Source: Phyto melanocephala (Eukaryota > Arthropoda > Insecta > Diptera > Rhinophoridae). Taken from it: a stretch of DNA of 64,000 nt. The position numbers and the translations under genes are program-made. Within the stretch, counting starts at the first letter, position 1. Every line of letters starts with the position of its first letter. The notes beneath the pieces are model-generated. The model did no database searches. It saw only the letters and a program-made list of their open reading frames with translations, and had not been told where the DNA came from. The stretch is taken from the NCBI GenBank assembly GCA_941918925.1, contig OW799234.1, positions 62,910,968 through 62,974,967 on the forward strand, in the 5' to 3' direction. This document shows positions 10,787 to 21,689 of this stretch, piece by piece.

Positions 10787-11640
10787 TTGAAAACGGAAAA
10801 CCAGAACACCGATGAAATGGTGCTTGTAACCATACCAGTAAGTGACGATTTGTTACCGATGGCAATTGAAGGTTATGAAGTGATCAGTATGCCGGAGGAA
10901 GTTACGTCGGAATTGTCAGACGACGCTTTGCTAAAAAATCTTCTAGAAGAGTTTCAAATGGAGTCGGTTTTCAAGTATCTTAAGGGTATGTTAAGATATA
11001 TATATATTTAAATAAATCATAATTTATTTTAAAGGAGTCATAATAAAAACGAAAAACAAGTGACATTAATAAGTTTCCTTTTAGATTGGAATAGACGAAG
11101 ATATAATTTCAATGCCATCGAAGGTAGGTGAATGGTGCATCACTTAATAGTGTAAATACAAGCTCATCTCGTTTGGAAGAAGAAGACAGTGAAATCCGAT
11201 CAACAAATCATATGCAGAGTGCGGAAATTGATGAATTAGTTGCAGCTGCTTATATATTATTTATCATTGAGTAGAGATAATGATAATTGGTAGGAAGTTT
11301 GTCACAAATGAAAACTCACATGCAGTATGCGGCAGAAAGATTTGCAAGAAATTAGAAGTCTTGAGTTTTTACGTGGATGGCCAAAGTTGAGTCACTTAAG
11401 AGCACCCGAATTGGTAAGTAATTTTTCGATTGCTTATTACAGCTTAAAACATTTTTCTTCAAAATTTTTCAGATCAACATTTATTTTCAAGTTATGTAAC
11501 CAGACAAAGATCAATTATATTTTTAAAATGGGAAGAATTTAAATGCTTATACCAGCAAAATAGTATGCCAAGGAACTAAGTTATAGAAATTCAGAATTTA
11601 GTCTCTAGTTTGCTTTCATCTATATCTAATTCAATACAAA
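10787..11640 (+). pseudogene. Decayed multi-exon ORF of the unassigned unit
   Basis: The first segment (10787-10985) reads KTENQNTDEMVLVTIPVSDD and ends LLEEFQMESVFKYLK, followed by a good donor (GTATGT at 10986). A candidate acceptor (CCTTTTAG) ends at 11084, and the next bases read IGIDEDIISMPSK in a shifted frame. A later segment (about 11320-11413) has FLRGWPKLSHLRAPEL before GTAAGT. After the acceptor TTTTTCAG at 11472, INIYFQVM and PDKDQLYF follow with a stop and a frameshift, then KWEEF. The initiator region is ATTG where an ATG might have been, so the start is uncertain. The helical VFKYLK-GIDED stretch is loosely SAM-like, but no function is assigned. No DDE motif was found; a catalytic part may have been lost or may lie in exons not seen. 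Confidence 0.45.
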
Positions 11641-11686
11641 ACTTATTCCAATCGAACCAAATTCAGGACGATTTATCATTTATAAA

Positions 11687-12549
11687 TCTATATATATAAA
11701 AGTGAAACTCTGTGTGTGTGTGTGTTAGCTATAGACTCCGAAACTGTAAAACCGATCGGACTCAAACTTTGGCAAGTTGCTGTACACATACCAGGGAGTG
11801 TTTATGGGTGGAAAAAAGTGGGCGGGGCCACGCCCATAAAAATTAGTTATCAGTTTTAGCTACTTGCACTTGACCGATTTTTCTGAAACTTTGCACACAT
11901 ATCGAGCTGTCATGACTTAATAATTTTGTGATAAGAAAAGTGGGCGGGGCCACGCCCCTAAAAAAGTTTTAATTTTGAGGTACTTTCACTGGACCGATTT
12001 TTCTGAAACTTTGCACACATATCGAGCTGTCATAACTAAATACTTTCGTGTTTAGAAAAGTGGGCAGTGCCACGCCCATAAAAAATAGGTATCGTTTTGA
12101 GGTACTTGGACTGGTCCGATTCTTCTGAAACTTTGTACACATATTGAGCTGTTATGAGTTAATAATCTCGTGATTAGAAAAGTGGGCAGGGCCACGCCCA
12201 TAAAAAAAGGTTATAATATTGAGGTACTTGCACCAGACCGATTTTTCTGAAACTTTGAACACATATTGAGCTATCATGACTAAATACTTTCGTGATTAGA
12301 AAAGTGAGCAGTGCCACGCCCATAAAAAATAGGTATAATTTTGAGGTACTTCCACTGGTCCGATTCTTCTGAAACTTTGCACACATATTGAGCTGTTATG
12401 ACTTTACAATTTCGTGATTAGAAAAGTGGGCAATGCCACGCCCATAAAAAAATTATAATATTTAGCTTTTTGCACTTGATATTCAATTAAAATTCAGAAT
12501 GCATTTCGATTCATTAAGGGGCGTAGCAACGCGCGCCGGGTTTGGCTAG
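11687..12549 (+). mobile_element. Helitron-like element, non-autonomous (HLE-1)
   Basis: It starts TCTATATATATAAAAGTGAA and ends GCGCGCCGGGTTTGGCTAGT, the typical TC... start and CTAG(T) end of Helitron-like/Helentron elements, with a short GCG hairpin before the end. The interior is a tandem array of about 121-bp units. There is no coding sequence. A 3'-truncated relative lies at 24226-24778. Confidence 0.85.
11818..12445 (+). repeat. Tandem array of ~121-bp units inside HLE-1
   Basis: Five to six units begin with GTGGGCGGGGCCACGCCC or a variant at about 11818, 11939, 12059, 12182, 12303 and 12425. Each continues with TTTTCTGAAACTTTG, CACACATAT and GAGCTGTCATGACT. Each unit carries a GGGC/GCCC palindrome. 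The units have diverged by a few per cent to about ten per cent by eye. Confidence 0.9.
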
Positions 12550-13179
12550 TACTATATATCTGTAAGTAGCCATTTAAAGATTTTAAATTCGAATATAAGT
12601 TTCTCAATATGTAAATATCACATTACAATTGCGTTTCATTTTTATTTTGAATACATACACACACTTATGTACCTATAAATATAAATAAATAAATAAAAAA
12701 TTCTTTGTAAAAATAAAGAATGTTAAATATGAACTCAAGCATAATTAAAAATTTAAAAATATTAGTTTAAAATTAAAAAAAAAGAGTTTTATTTCAACAT
12801 TGGATTTGATAAAAACCAAGAATCAAGAATTTCATTCTTAAAATTTAAAAATTTATTCTTGATTTAAAACTTATAATAAGAACACAATCTTAAATTCGAT
12901 CTTGAAATAAGATATTTTTCAAGATTATATTCTTGAATTTTAAGAATATGATCTTAATTTGAGATTATTATTGACAATAAAATCTTGAATACGATCTTAA
13001 AATGAGAATTTATTCAAGAATAGAATCTTAAATGTGATCTTTAAAAAATCAAGATGTTATTCTTGAGTTAAGAATTTTCGCGCTTAACAGACTCTTGAAA
13101 CTGAAATACTTGATTTCAAACATAAAATATTTCAATCACTGAAGAACTCAATTTCGAAAAAAGTTTAGTTAGGGCCTTT

Positions 13180-13566
13180 CTACTTGCGACCATCGATATG
13201 TAAGTTTGTCATAACGTTTAAAATTTCGCATTGTTCATTTGCGACCCCATAAAATATATATATTGTAAGTGCTTAAAGATAAAGGAATTAACTTATTATG
13301 TCCGTCTGTCCGTGTGTATGTTGAAATAAACTTTTTTTTTTAATTAACAGATATGCTTTTGAAAATTTGCCTATTGAAAATTAGTTTTAAGTTCACGGTA
13401 CGAGTTGAGGCATAAGCGAAAAACACGATTGCCTCTATTTTTTATCTAAAAAAGTTAAACTTTTCAGCTTCTATAGAACTTCCTGAAACGTTTGTTAAGT
13501 ATACATATTTAAAATATGGGTTTTATAAGATTCGGTACGGCCGAATATAGCGCTCTTACTTGTTTT
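13180..13566 (+). repeat. Diverged Rep-A copy
   Basis: Forward-oriented copy: GACCCCATAAAATATATA, then CCGTCTGTCCGTGTGTATGT, then AAGATTCGGTACGGCCGAAT and TAGCGCTCTTACTTGTTTT at the end. The middle, including the poly-T block, is deleted or diverged. Confidence 0.65.
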
Positions 13567-13924
13567 TAATTTATTTATTTCTTTTTTTTATAAAATTATT
13601 TTGCTTACCTTAACGAAATTTTTGTTGCTGATTTGGCATTATTTTAAATAATTAATAAATAAATTTTGTATTATATATTCCACATAATAATTATTGAATT
13701 TCTATATGGTTTGTGTTGTAGATGTCATGACACGTTACAATTTTTATTTAAATTTGAAAACGTTGATATACGTGTGTATGTATGTATGTATGTATGCTCT
13801 TACTACATGTTTACATACATGCATGCATACATAAATATACACATTGAAATTGTCTTTTAGTTATTAAATCAAAATAAAGTTTGTTAAAAAGTCAGTTGTG
13901 TATTTTTTTTTTAATAAGTGGCAA

Positions 13925-14695
13925 CTCTAAAATTTGGTAGCTGTCACATATGTTAACCGCTTTACGGAAGTGTAAGGCGTTTTAATCGAGAAAACTTATT
14001 ACAAAAGTGTGGAAAATTATGCTGAGACCGCTCGCGAACTTTCAGACAAGAAAGTGTCATAATGTGTAAACCAATCGACGAGTAGTCAACAAATTTGAAG
14101 AAACTGGGTCGGTTATGGACTCTTAGAAACATTGTTGTAAATGAAAATGTCGCCGAAAACATCAGTTCGTTATCGTTCTCAACAATTTAAAAATTCAACG
14201 AAGTAGTACGCTGTAAATTTTGTCAAAAGACCTCCACCTTCATGCGTACAATATTTAACTCACTAAGGTCGGGTTGAAAAAGAGTGACAGTAAAGCCCAA
14301 ACCCACGACAGGCATAGTTGGCATATTTCGCGCTCTATATGGAAAGGAATTTCTTTAATAGAACCATTAGGATTAATTTCCTAGGAATATAGTCTTGGCC
14401 AAGAACCAAGTAATTTCTTATGGATCTTCAATATGCAAAATTGAGCTACACTGAGGAGCTCAATTCATCATGAAAAGTGCTGGCAAATCGTTCAATAAGT
14501 GATGGAGAAAAGTGAAGTGAATGTCAATTTTCCGAAAAAAAGAAAGTAATCCTCTCTAATGGAGCACATTTTCATCTGAATTGACGAATTTTAGGCTTAG
14601 CAAACCCTAATGCAAACCATAAGAACGAATGCTCCCACAACGAGTAACGAGTCTGTTGCGAATTTTTGTCAGGTGGAGTGATTGTGCCATACTTT
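13925..14695 (+). pseudogene. Mariner-like transposase fossil
   Basis: Plus-strand segments, in different frames, follow mariner order: RRVVNKFEETGSVMDS near 14080-14127, NENVAEN near 14140, a block like HLHAYNIQLT near 14240, then SNGAHFHLN near 14560 where FSDEAHF is expected (the first catalytic Asp reads N/G), and GGVIVPYFF at 14666-14692. Frame changes and stops are frequent. It is an old relic truncated on the right by a piggyBac-like fossil that starts at about 14700. No inverted repeats were identified. Confidence 0.65.
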
Positions 14696-14699
14696 TTTT

Positions 14700-15260
14700 T
14701 AAAACAGGTCGTCAAAGTATATGAAAATGTTTTGGGAAGTTAAGATTGACACGTACAATGACCTAGTAATGAAATTCAACAATATCACCACCTTGCAGAC
14801 AGTACGTCCTTGCCGCCCAACTGCAGCTACTCGCTATGGATATTTAGTGAATTGTGAACAATATCAGGGTGCGTCAGGACCAAGTCTAAAGATGCAGCCG
14901 GAATTAGTCCCAGGAGCTGCTGTCATTTTAGAGCTCCACTCCAGATTGCCCCAAGATATGGGACCTTACAATTTGTACTTCAATAATTTTTTTTTACCGG
15001 TTTACCATTACTTAAATGTTTACGCGAGCAGAATGTTTGGGCAACTGGCACAATAAGGGAAACCCGTACTGAGAATTGCAATATGCCAAGCTCAAAAAAA
15101 ATGTGAAAAGAACCAAGGGGTACGCTATGTTATAAATGTTCTGATGAAATTATTGCAGCTAAGTGCCATGATAATAGTATTGTCAACATTGTATCAAACT
15201 GTCATGCATTGGATCCTATCACTAATAAAATGTGTGTATATCGGTTTGCATATAAAATGT
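14700..15260 (+). pseudogene. piggyBac-like transposase fossil
   Basis: The open part (to 15056) contains YGYLVNCEQYQG, GAAVILELHSRLPQDMGPYN and LYFNNFF, the piggyBac block around the third catalytic Asp (usual form DNFFTS). Here that Asp reads Asn. After a frame change the line continues ASRMFGQL, then GKPVLR, the place of the GTxRxNR motif, and later DEIIAAKCHDN and VSN before an early end. The N-terminal half with the first catalytic acids and the C-terminal Cys-rich domain are absent. The copy is inactive. A second, differently decayed piggyBac-like element lies at 51903-53574. Confidence 0.7.
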
Positions 15261-15394
15261 TAGTACAGCTTCCACAATAAATAAAATTTAATCTTTTCTT
15301 TTAAATAAATATATATTTTTACAAAATTCATGTTTTATATCTATGAAAAGATTAAAAAAAAAACAGGCATTTTAAACCATTAACAGTGCCCAGT

Positions 15395-15435
15395 GTCACC
15401 TGTAGGTGACCGCCCTTTAACAGAAAATTGGGCGG
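15395..15435. repeat. Two hairpins in tandem
   Basis: GTCACC-TGTA-GGTGAC (15395-15410) is a perfect 6-bp hairpin. CCGCCC (15410-15415) pairs with GGGCGG (15430-15435) across a loop holding TTTAA. This may be a terminus of the neighbouring piggyBac-like fossil, since TTAA and CCC/GGG are typical there, but the matching left end was not found. Confidence 0.5.
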
Positions 15436-15439
15436 TTTT

Positions 15440-17298
15440 ATTTAGCAATTATATTTTTCTATTTTTTTTAAACATATCTAATCTATTTTAGCCAAAAATA
15501 AAATAAAAATTCTTTTATTTTCACTATGAGAATTGAAGAGTTAAATATCAGCTGTTAAAGAGTGCAATACTGCAACACTTTGATTACATTCAGAGTACGA
15601 TATGTAACATTTTTTCTCATTTTTATGGCAACACTGTTACAAAAGAACTTGTCACCCGTTTATAGTATTGCATATTTTTAAGAAAGAAAAAAGGCGTAGG
15701 GCAGAATTAATGTAACATTTACGTCAGAAAAGAAAACACCATTAATCGCCCAAATTTGGCTTAACCCAATTAAATAACATTTATCACACAGATCAATTGC
15801 AATCTATATTCACACAAAGACTACTTTTTACTCCTGTAAACACGCTGGCAAAGTCGAGACCTAAAGCTAGTAGGTATTCGATAGACATTAATTTTATAAA
15901 AACATTTAAATTAAAGAAAAATGTTTAATAAATTTGAATATACTACAAACATATGTATCTATGTAGGTAGAAAAATGTCTAAGCCTCTTGATTTTTTAAG
16001 CACTTTTAGTTTTTAACATTTTCAAAATTTTTCGATTTTCTTTTTAAATTTTATAGAAAATACCTATATTTTCTTTAATTAATCACACTACCTACCTATT
16101 GAGAATATTTTTTGTCTCATTTTATATATATTAATATTACCGTTTTCTCTTAGAACCTTTGATTAATACTGTTGCATACGATTCATTTGCTGGCCAACTA
16201 ATTAACACGAACTAACCAAAGAAACACAGTTAAGAAAATGGGTTTTTTAGGTTAATAAAGTTACCATTGCGGCCTAAATGCAACATCATCATAATTGTTA
16301 TAAAATCATGAATTGAAAAAGACAAAGTTCTTCGTAATCTCGTAATAACGAAAAGGTAACAACTAAGATATGATAACATAAACAAAATTTTGTAGTTGCT
16401 AGAGAGATGTGTAGTAACTCTATGTATTTATGTATGTATGTGCCTTTGTATGCGAACGTACCCACATGTGAAAAATGAATGAGCCTAAAGTTTGTATTTG
16501 ACATTTTGATTAGGAGTCAGTTAGTTTCGTTGCAACATGTTAATTACAAATAAAAACAATTTAATATGTAGGTAGGTACCTACAACAAATGTAGGTACAT
16601 TCATACAAATATAAATATTTAAACACATCATTACGACTGCACATTTGTACTGGTTAGGAAAAATAAAGAAAAAGAAAAACTAAAGCCAAGTGAAAGGTGG
16701 ACTTAGCGAAGATTTTGGAAAATACAAAAATCAATAAATAAATACAAAATTGCAACAACAACTATAAGCAATATCTAATAATAGAACAAGTCAAAGTGAT
16801 TTGCATTTGTTAGCATGAATGTGTGTTATTATTTTTTTCTCTTTTTATTTTTAAGACAACACAACAAACAGACATGTTTAACCTAAAAAAAATAACAAAC
16901 AGAAAAAAAATTTGTTTGATGTTGTTTGCAGACATTATTGAAAGAGAATAAAAGAGAAGAATCATAAGTAGCAATTGTAAACAAAAATTTAAGAGATTTC
17001 TCTTAAAACTTTTCTCTTCTCAACTTGTTTAAAATCTTTTACAGATTGTACGTCTGCAGATTTAAAGGTAAAAAATTACTCTTAATAAAAAAAAAAATCA
17101 AGAGAATTTTACAGTTTTTATTAATTGAGAAAATAAAAACACAGCTGTTCTGCAAATATTAATGATATGAAATATTTTACCCATACCAGGAAAAGAAAAC
17201 AAAAGGATTAACTTTTTTATATGCCAATCAACTAACCAACTACCATATCAATCCCAAGCTAATTTCTTTATTTTATTATATTTAAAAAAATATTTCAT
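15440..17298. other. Gene-free AT-rich DNA
   Basis: No gene or transposon recognised. Short direct repeats such as AGGTAGGTACCTAC near 16570 and poly-A runs occur. Confidence 0.4.
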
Positions 17299-17301
17299 TA
17301 A

Positions 17302-17480
17302 TAGTGGAATCTAACTTTAACGGACACCGTATGCACCATTGAAATGTGTACCCAAAAGAGGGTTGTCCGGTTAAGAGAATGTAATGCTCTGCTTATAAGA
17401 CGTTACAGGGACCGACGAGTAGTCTCCGTCCAAATAGGATTTCCGCTTCACGTAAGTGTCCGTAATCGGAAATTCTACTG
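17302..17480. mobile_element. Short Tigger-type MITE
   Basis: The left end AGTGGAATCTAACTTTAACG and the complement of the right end AATTTCCGATTACGGACAC align with a few differences, and both reach a GGACAC block. TA follows the right end (17481-17482) and a TAA precedes the left. TACAGTRGAAT-type ends occur in Tigger MITEs. Moderate divergence makes the left boundary uncertain. Confidence 0.5.
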
Positions 17481-17486
17481 TATATA

Positions 17487-17803
17487 TGTATGTATATATA
17501 AAAGAGTAAAATCACTGACAGACTGATTCATCATCGCACAGCCCAAACGCAAAATGAATTTTAGACAGTCGGTTTATCTTCTGATGTATAGATCCACTAA
17601 AATTTCTGGCAATTCGTACTTTAATGTGGTAAAAACGGATAAAATCGGTAACCTTATATCTGCTAAAAATATAAATTGTATTAGTTAATCCACGAAAAAA
17701 TATTAATAAGATTTCGGCACTTTTTTTAAATTTGCATGTCTCTATTTGGTACTTTTAAAAACAAATTTCTTATGTTATCCAAAAGGACTTTAATTGATAG
17801 TTA
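17487..17803 (+). mobile_element. HLE-2 Helitron-like copy, segment 1
   Basis: Starts with TATATATAAAAGAGTAAAAT and continues CTGATTCATCATCGCACAGC, matching 34838-35260. It is cut at 17803 by a pogo element and resumes at 19905. Confidence 0.75.
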
Positions 17804-19902
17804 CAGTATTAATCGCTTATATGCACGTCGGTTATAAGCATTTCTCGCTTTTATGCATCCAAGCCTGTGCAATTTCAGCTTGTAATTTAAAATACATATA
17901 CATAAAAATTTCGTCTATATGCATTTCGCTTATATGCATTTTTCGCTTTTATGGACAATAATTTTAATATAATTTGAATAAATTACAAAAGAAATTGTCT
18001 TCTATATGCATCATGAATAAATGCGATCAAAAATGAGTGCTAACAAAAGAATATGCTTGTCCATAAAGCAAAAGCTTTCAATTATAAATGAAATTAAAGA
18101 TTCTACTAAACACGATATTTGTAAAAAGTAAGGATGCTCAATCGACACCGTAAATCGTATTCTAAGAGACAAAAGTTCTATTATTCAAAGCAGCAAAACA
18201 TGCAATATATGTCGCAAAGAAAAAATCGAGTCGAATTAAAAAAAAAAAAAAAAAGGATAAGGCATTATCAAAATGGTTTGATCAAATAAGGTTGTCTGAC
18301 GTTGTAGTGTCAAACAATATGCTAATGGCAAAGGCCAAACAATTTGACATTGCCCTGAACGAAAATTTTTATCCTACACCTGGCGGGACTACTTTTCAAA
18401 GCACTCATCAACACTCAATAGGAGTGGTTTTAAAATTTCTGGAATGACGTCATCAAAAGAACGTAAAACTTTACTCCTTTTGTGCAATGCAACTGGTGAC
18501 TATGTTTGCCATAGGTAAACCAAAACAGCCTCGATGTTTTAAAAATAAAAAAATTAAGTATTTTTCGCAAAACAAGGCATGAATGACACAGGACATTTGG
18601 ACTGAAATAATGCTAGCTTTTTATGAAGAAATGATTCAACAAAATAGAAAAGTAATCTTATTCGTAGACAATGCCACAGCCCATAAGTAGATAAATTTAA
18701 AGAACGTTGATGTTCGATATTTACCAGCATATAGATAGCACCTCAATTTTACAGCCTTTAGATCAGGGGATCATTCATGCTTTCAAGGCATACCATCGAC
18801 AAAATATAATACTTAAGCAAATATGCGTTTTAGAGATTTCAAGAAAAGCCTTGATATGTTAGCAGCATTATATATAGCCAAGCGAGCATATTGGATGGTA
18901 GCTCCTAGTACCATTTTTAAGTTGATTTTAAAAGATACAGGCTTATTTTTTTCCAATTTATATGAATTTTTATATATTTTGGTGTAAGTTTGTTTCGGAA
19001 TCTCACGAGCTGCCAGCGATGGATGATCGCGAATATGAAATAATTATAACTGCTGACTCTGGTTTAGAATTTGGAGCTGAATTTGAAAATTTTGTAACTC
19101 AGGACGAAAATTTACATTGTCATGCACCACCTAACGAGCAGGAAATCGTTTCTGAGCTTCAATCAAGCTAACGAGGATGATGACAATAAGTATGTACCAA
19201 TTCCATCTGTAAGTAATGCAGTGGAATATTTAAGTAGTTTACGGTGTTTTGTATAAGCAAGAAATAAATTGATTGATGAATGGAAAAAACTGAGCAATTT
19301 ATTTTTGAGAGCTGCTGCAAAAATGTACAAAAGAAAATAACAGATTTTTTTTAAAAATTAGTATGCATTAGACTAAGTACTTTAATTTACCTCAGCAATT
19401 CCAAATTCAAGTTTCCATTGCTTGTGATTTTATTAGCAATGATAAGGACGTGACAAAATCATTTCTCACTTCGCAAGTATTGGAACTGCTGGGGCAATTC
19501 TAGTAAGCAATGAATTTCTAGTTTTTTATGTTATCAACCCAGTTGAATGATCTCAGTGAAATGATACTTTTAGTACAAACTTCTAAATGTACAATAATAT
19601 TATTTATTTAATTTAATGTTTTTAGTTTTTTTTTTTTTTTGTAAAAATGAATTTTTAATAAGAACTGATACATACATATGTATGTATATTTATGTATATT
19701 TATGTATAAAAATTTGGATAGATATATATATGCATCCTTTATGCAAATATCGGAGTTTTTATATATGCACTGCTTATGCATATTACCGAGTTTTTTTATA
19801 AGCACCGTATATGCATATAAACGTGTTTTTATATTTGCATTTCGCGCTTATATGCACAGAAAGCTGTGCATTTGTAGAAATGCATATAACCAATAAATAC
19901 TG
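17804..19902 (+). mobile_element. pogo-like DNA transposon, defective
   Basis: The ends CAGTATTAATCGCTTATATG and the complement of CATATAACCAATAAATACTG are imperfect inverted repeats. TA lies at both sides (17802-17803, 19903-19904). CTTATATGCA-type words recur near both ends (for example 17814, 17875, 17918, 19735, 19811, 19850) and look like subterminal binding sites. The length (2,099 bp) is near that of full pogo elements. Flanking HLE-2 sequence continues on both sides, so it inserted into HLE-2. Confidence 0.88.
18030..19175 (+). pseudogene. pogo/CENP-B-type transposase remnant
   Basis: The N-terminus reads MSANKRICLSIKQKLSIINE, then HDIC, a stop, then CSIDTVNRILRDK: the CENP-B-like helix-turn-helix that binds the inverted repeats. 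Near 18265-18390 come LSKWFDQIR and NMLMAKAKQFDIALNENF, the second DNA-binding domain. After several frame changes, TQDIWTEIM and VILFVDNATAH (near 18590-18690) give the second catalytic Asp. Then ILQPLDQGIIHAFKAYHR (near 18750-18800) gives the third. The acidic tail follows (18962-19171). The segment with the first catalytic Asp seems deleted. Multiple stops make it inactive. Confidence 0.82.
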
Positions 19903-19904
19903 TA

Positions 19905-20418
19905 TTAAGTTGAAATCCTTTGGAAACTTTTAGGAGGAAAAAAAAGGTACAAAATAGAGGAAAATGAGTGTAACTCCTAATTACGGAGCCGATTCACATG
20001 AAATTTGTAATAGGCATTTCACAAGACATGCAAAATTATGTCATTTAGTAAAAATTGAAAAACATTTATAGAAGGGTAGAAAGGGGAACATTCAGGCAAA
20101 CAGTTTGGTGCTTTTTATAATATTCTGAGTAAAATAAAAAATAAATAATAATAATAATAAATAGTTTTTCAATTTGAAATTGTTTTGAATTTGTTTTTTG
20201 TTTTTATTCTAAATTTTATGCAAAAAAGAGTAAATTTACTGACTTTAAAACATTCTATTGCTAAATAGATATTTAAACGTTTTATTTTTGGATTTCGTAC
20301 ATTGATATGGAAGAACCAAAAAAGTTATTTTTCGCATTTTCATGGTACTTATTGTATTTTCTAAATTTATGAAGCTAGAATTTCGAAATTAGTGACTAAG
20401 AAGTGTCTCGAATGTGTA
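19905..20418 (+). mobile_element. HLE-2 copy, segment 2
   Basis: Resumes after the pogo insertion with CTTTTAGGAGG, then ACTCCTAATTACGGAGCCGA and AGGGTAGAAAGGGGAACATT, matching 35530-35700. It continues into GCAAAAAAGAGTAAATTTAC, which matches sequence just right of the BEL insertion at 43301. It is interrupted at 20418 by a Tc1-like element. Confidence 0.75.
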
Positions 20419-21502
20419 GTTGCATTAACTTAAATACAACTCAAATCGTGCAATATAGAAACTCTTTAAAATACGCAAATTTATTGGCATATTGTACAAG
20501 TTTATTTAACATTGAAATCTTAATTTTTAATTTCGTATTTTAATTCCTTTTTTACAAGAGCCCAGAACCGTTCCACAGGCCTTAGTTATGGACAGTTAGG
20601 TAGATTGGCCTCTCGTGGTACAAAAATTACATTATTCTTTGAATACCACTCAAGTGCTTTTTTTCCATGTGTCATAATGCCAAATCAGGACAAAAATATG
20701 TTGGCACTCGGTGCTGTCTCAAAAAAGGTAAAAGTCGTTTTTGTAGGCACTCCTTGATATAAATTTCTGTGTTTATTGTGCCTGATGCCACAAATGCTTG
20801 GCTTCGCTTGCCACAAGTGCAAATAGCTTGCCACACCGGAAATTTCTTAAAGAATTTTGTTTGTTTTTTTGTCCGGAGCTCTTCCTGAACATTACCTCTT
20901 TCATTAGCAACATAAAAAAATTTACCGGGAAGATGAGAAAAGTCTGTCAGTATGTACATATGTTTCGTCATCCATCACACAACAGGTGTTTTTTTTTATA
21001 AAATCTGCCTTAAATTTTTTTGCTTCTAAATTCTTTACCGAATTGCGATCTGGAACTTTCTAAACTTTGTATGTCTTCAGCCCAGCATATGCTTTGGCAC
21101 CTTGGACAAAAGCATTTCACCGAACGCGCTGCTTTTCTGATAGAAGTGTTAGGTGCTCTTCGAAACAGTTGTTCGACTTCTTTTGCCTTACCAATATCCC
21201 TTGGACCTTTCCAGGTCTGATCCAGGTTTTCTTTCAATGCTCAGGTCTTCCTTATACCGTTTAATGGCATTTGAAATAGTTCAAGGGTTAACTTTTTTTT
21301 AAAAGTCCATGACGGATTTTTTTGAAAAGTTTTAATTATATGTTCACGTACTTTTTTTTCGCAGTCCATTTTGATCGTAATAACAATTAAAAATTAATGA
21401 GTTTAAAATAATAGTATCTGACATAAACATATATAAAAGCTAACGTGATAAAAAGAAAATATATTTATTGCACGATTTGAGTTTTATTTAACTTAATGCA
21501 AC
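20419..21502 (-). mobile_element. Tc1-like DNA transposon, defective
   Basis: The ends GTTGCATTAACTTAAATACA and the complement of TTTTATTTAACTTAATGCAAC form inverted repeats of about 35 bp with few mismatches, both continuing into CTCAAATCGTGCAATA. TA flanks both sides (20417-20418, 21503-21504). At 1,084 bp it is nearly full length for a compact element. HLE-2 sequence lies on both sides. Confidence 0.85.
20520..21370 (-). pseudogene. Tc1/mariner-superfamily transposase, frameshifted
   Basis: The minus-strand start MDCEKK lies near 21370. NTSIRKAARSV marks the helix-turn-helix (about 21150), and DFSHLPGKFFYV, FPVWQAICTCGKRS, EIYIKECLQKRLLPFLRQH and CPDLA follow in one frame (20971-20672). 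The last part in another frame reads FVPREANLPNCP and LRPVERFWALVKKEL to about 20525, holding the third acidic position. This motif order defines a widespread insect Tc1-like group. Two or three frameshifts and a stop break it. Because the ends are intact and long stretches are unmutated, this copy is younger than the 3830 or 13925 fossils. Confidence 0.82.
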
Positions 21503-21504
21503 TA

Positions 21505-21680
21505 CAAATTTTTTTTGATACGCTCCTAATTGATATAAGGTGAAACCAAAGCAACCAAAAAGGTACTGTTTCGCATTTTTATGGTAGTTTTTGTAACTTC
21601 AACGTTTCGAAATATGTTTAGCGGGATGAAAATTACACAACAATGTATTTGACTGTCGCCATAACTACTTATAAAAGCAA
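21505..21680 (+). mobile_element. HLE-2 copy, segment 3
   Basis: AACCAAAAAGGTACTGTTTC and TTTTTATGGTAGTTTTTGTA resemble 43390-43560, right of the BEL element. The 3' terminal hairpin and CTAGT are not present, so the copy is truncated. Confidence 0.55.
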
Positions 21681-21689
21681 TTAAATTTT

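Larger units (their letters stand above)
10381..13090 (+). mobile_element. Unassigned DNA-transposon-like unit with motif-rich inverted ends
   Basis: Two regions, 10390-10720 and 12800-13085, are packed with short copies of ATTCTTGAAT/AAGAAT/ATCTTAA words in both orientations and are inverted relative to each other. Near the outer edges ACTTAAGAATAAAAT (left) corresponds to the complement of ATGTTATTCTTGAGTT (right). Between them lies a decayed, apparently multi-exon gene (10787-11640) and a later Helitron-like insertion (11687-12549). This is the architecture of a cut-and-paste transposon with subterminal binding sites. Exact ends and target duplication could not be fixed, and I do not recognise the family. 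Confidence 0.5.

Noticed and set aside
19608..19896. Overlapping open frames on both strands near the pogo right end
   Set aside because: They arise from TATGTATA-type simple sequence and repeated ATATGCA words, not from a gene.
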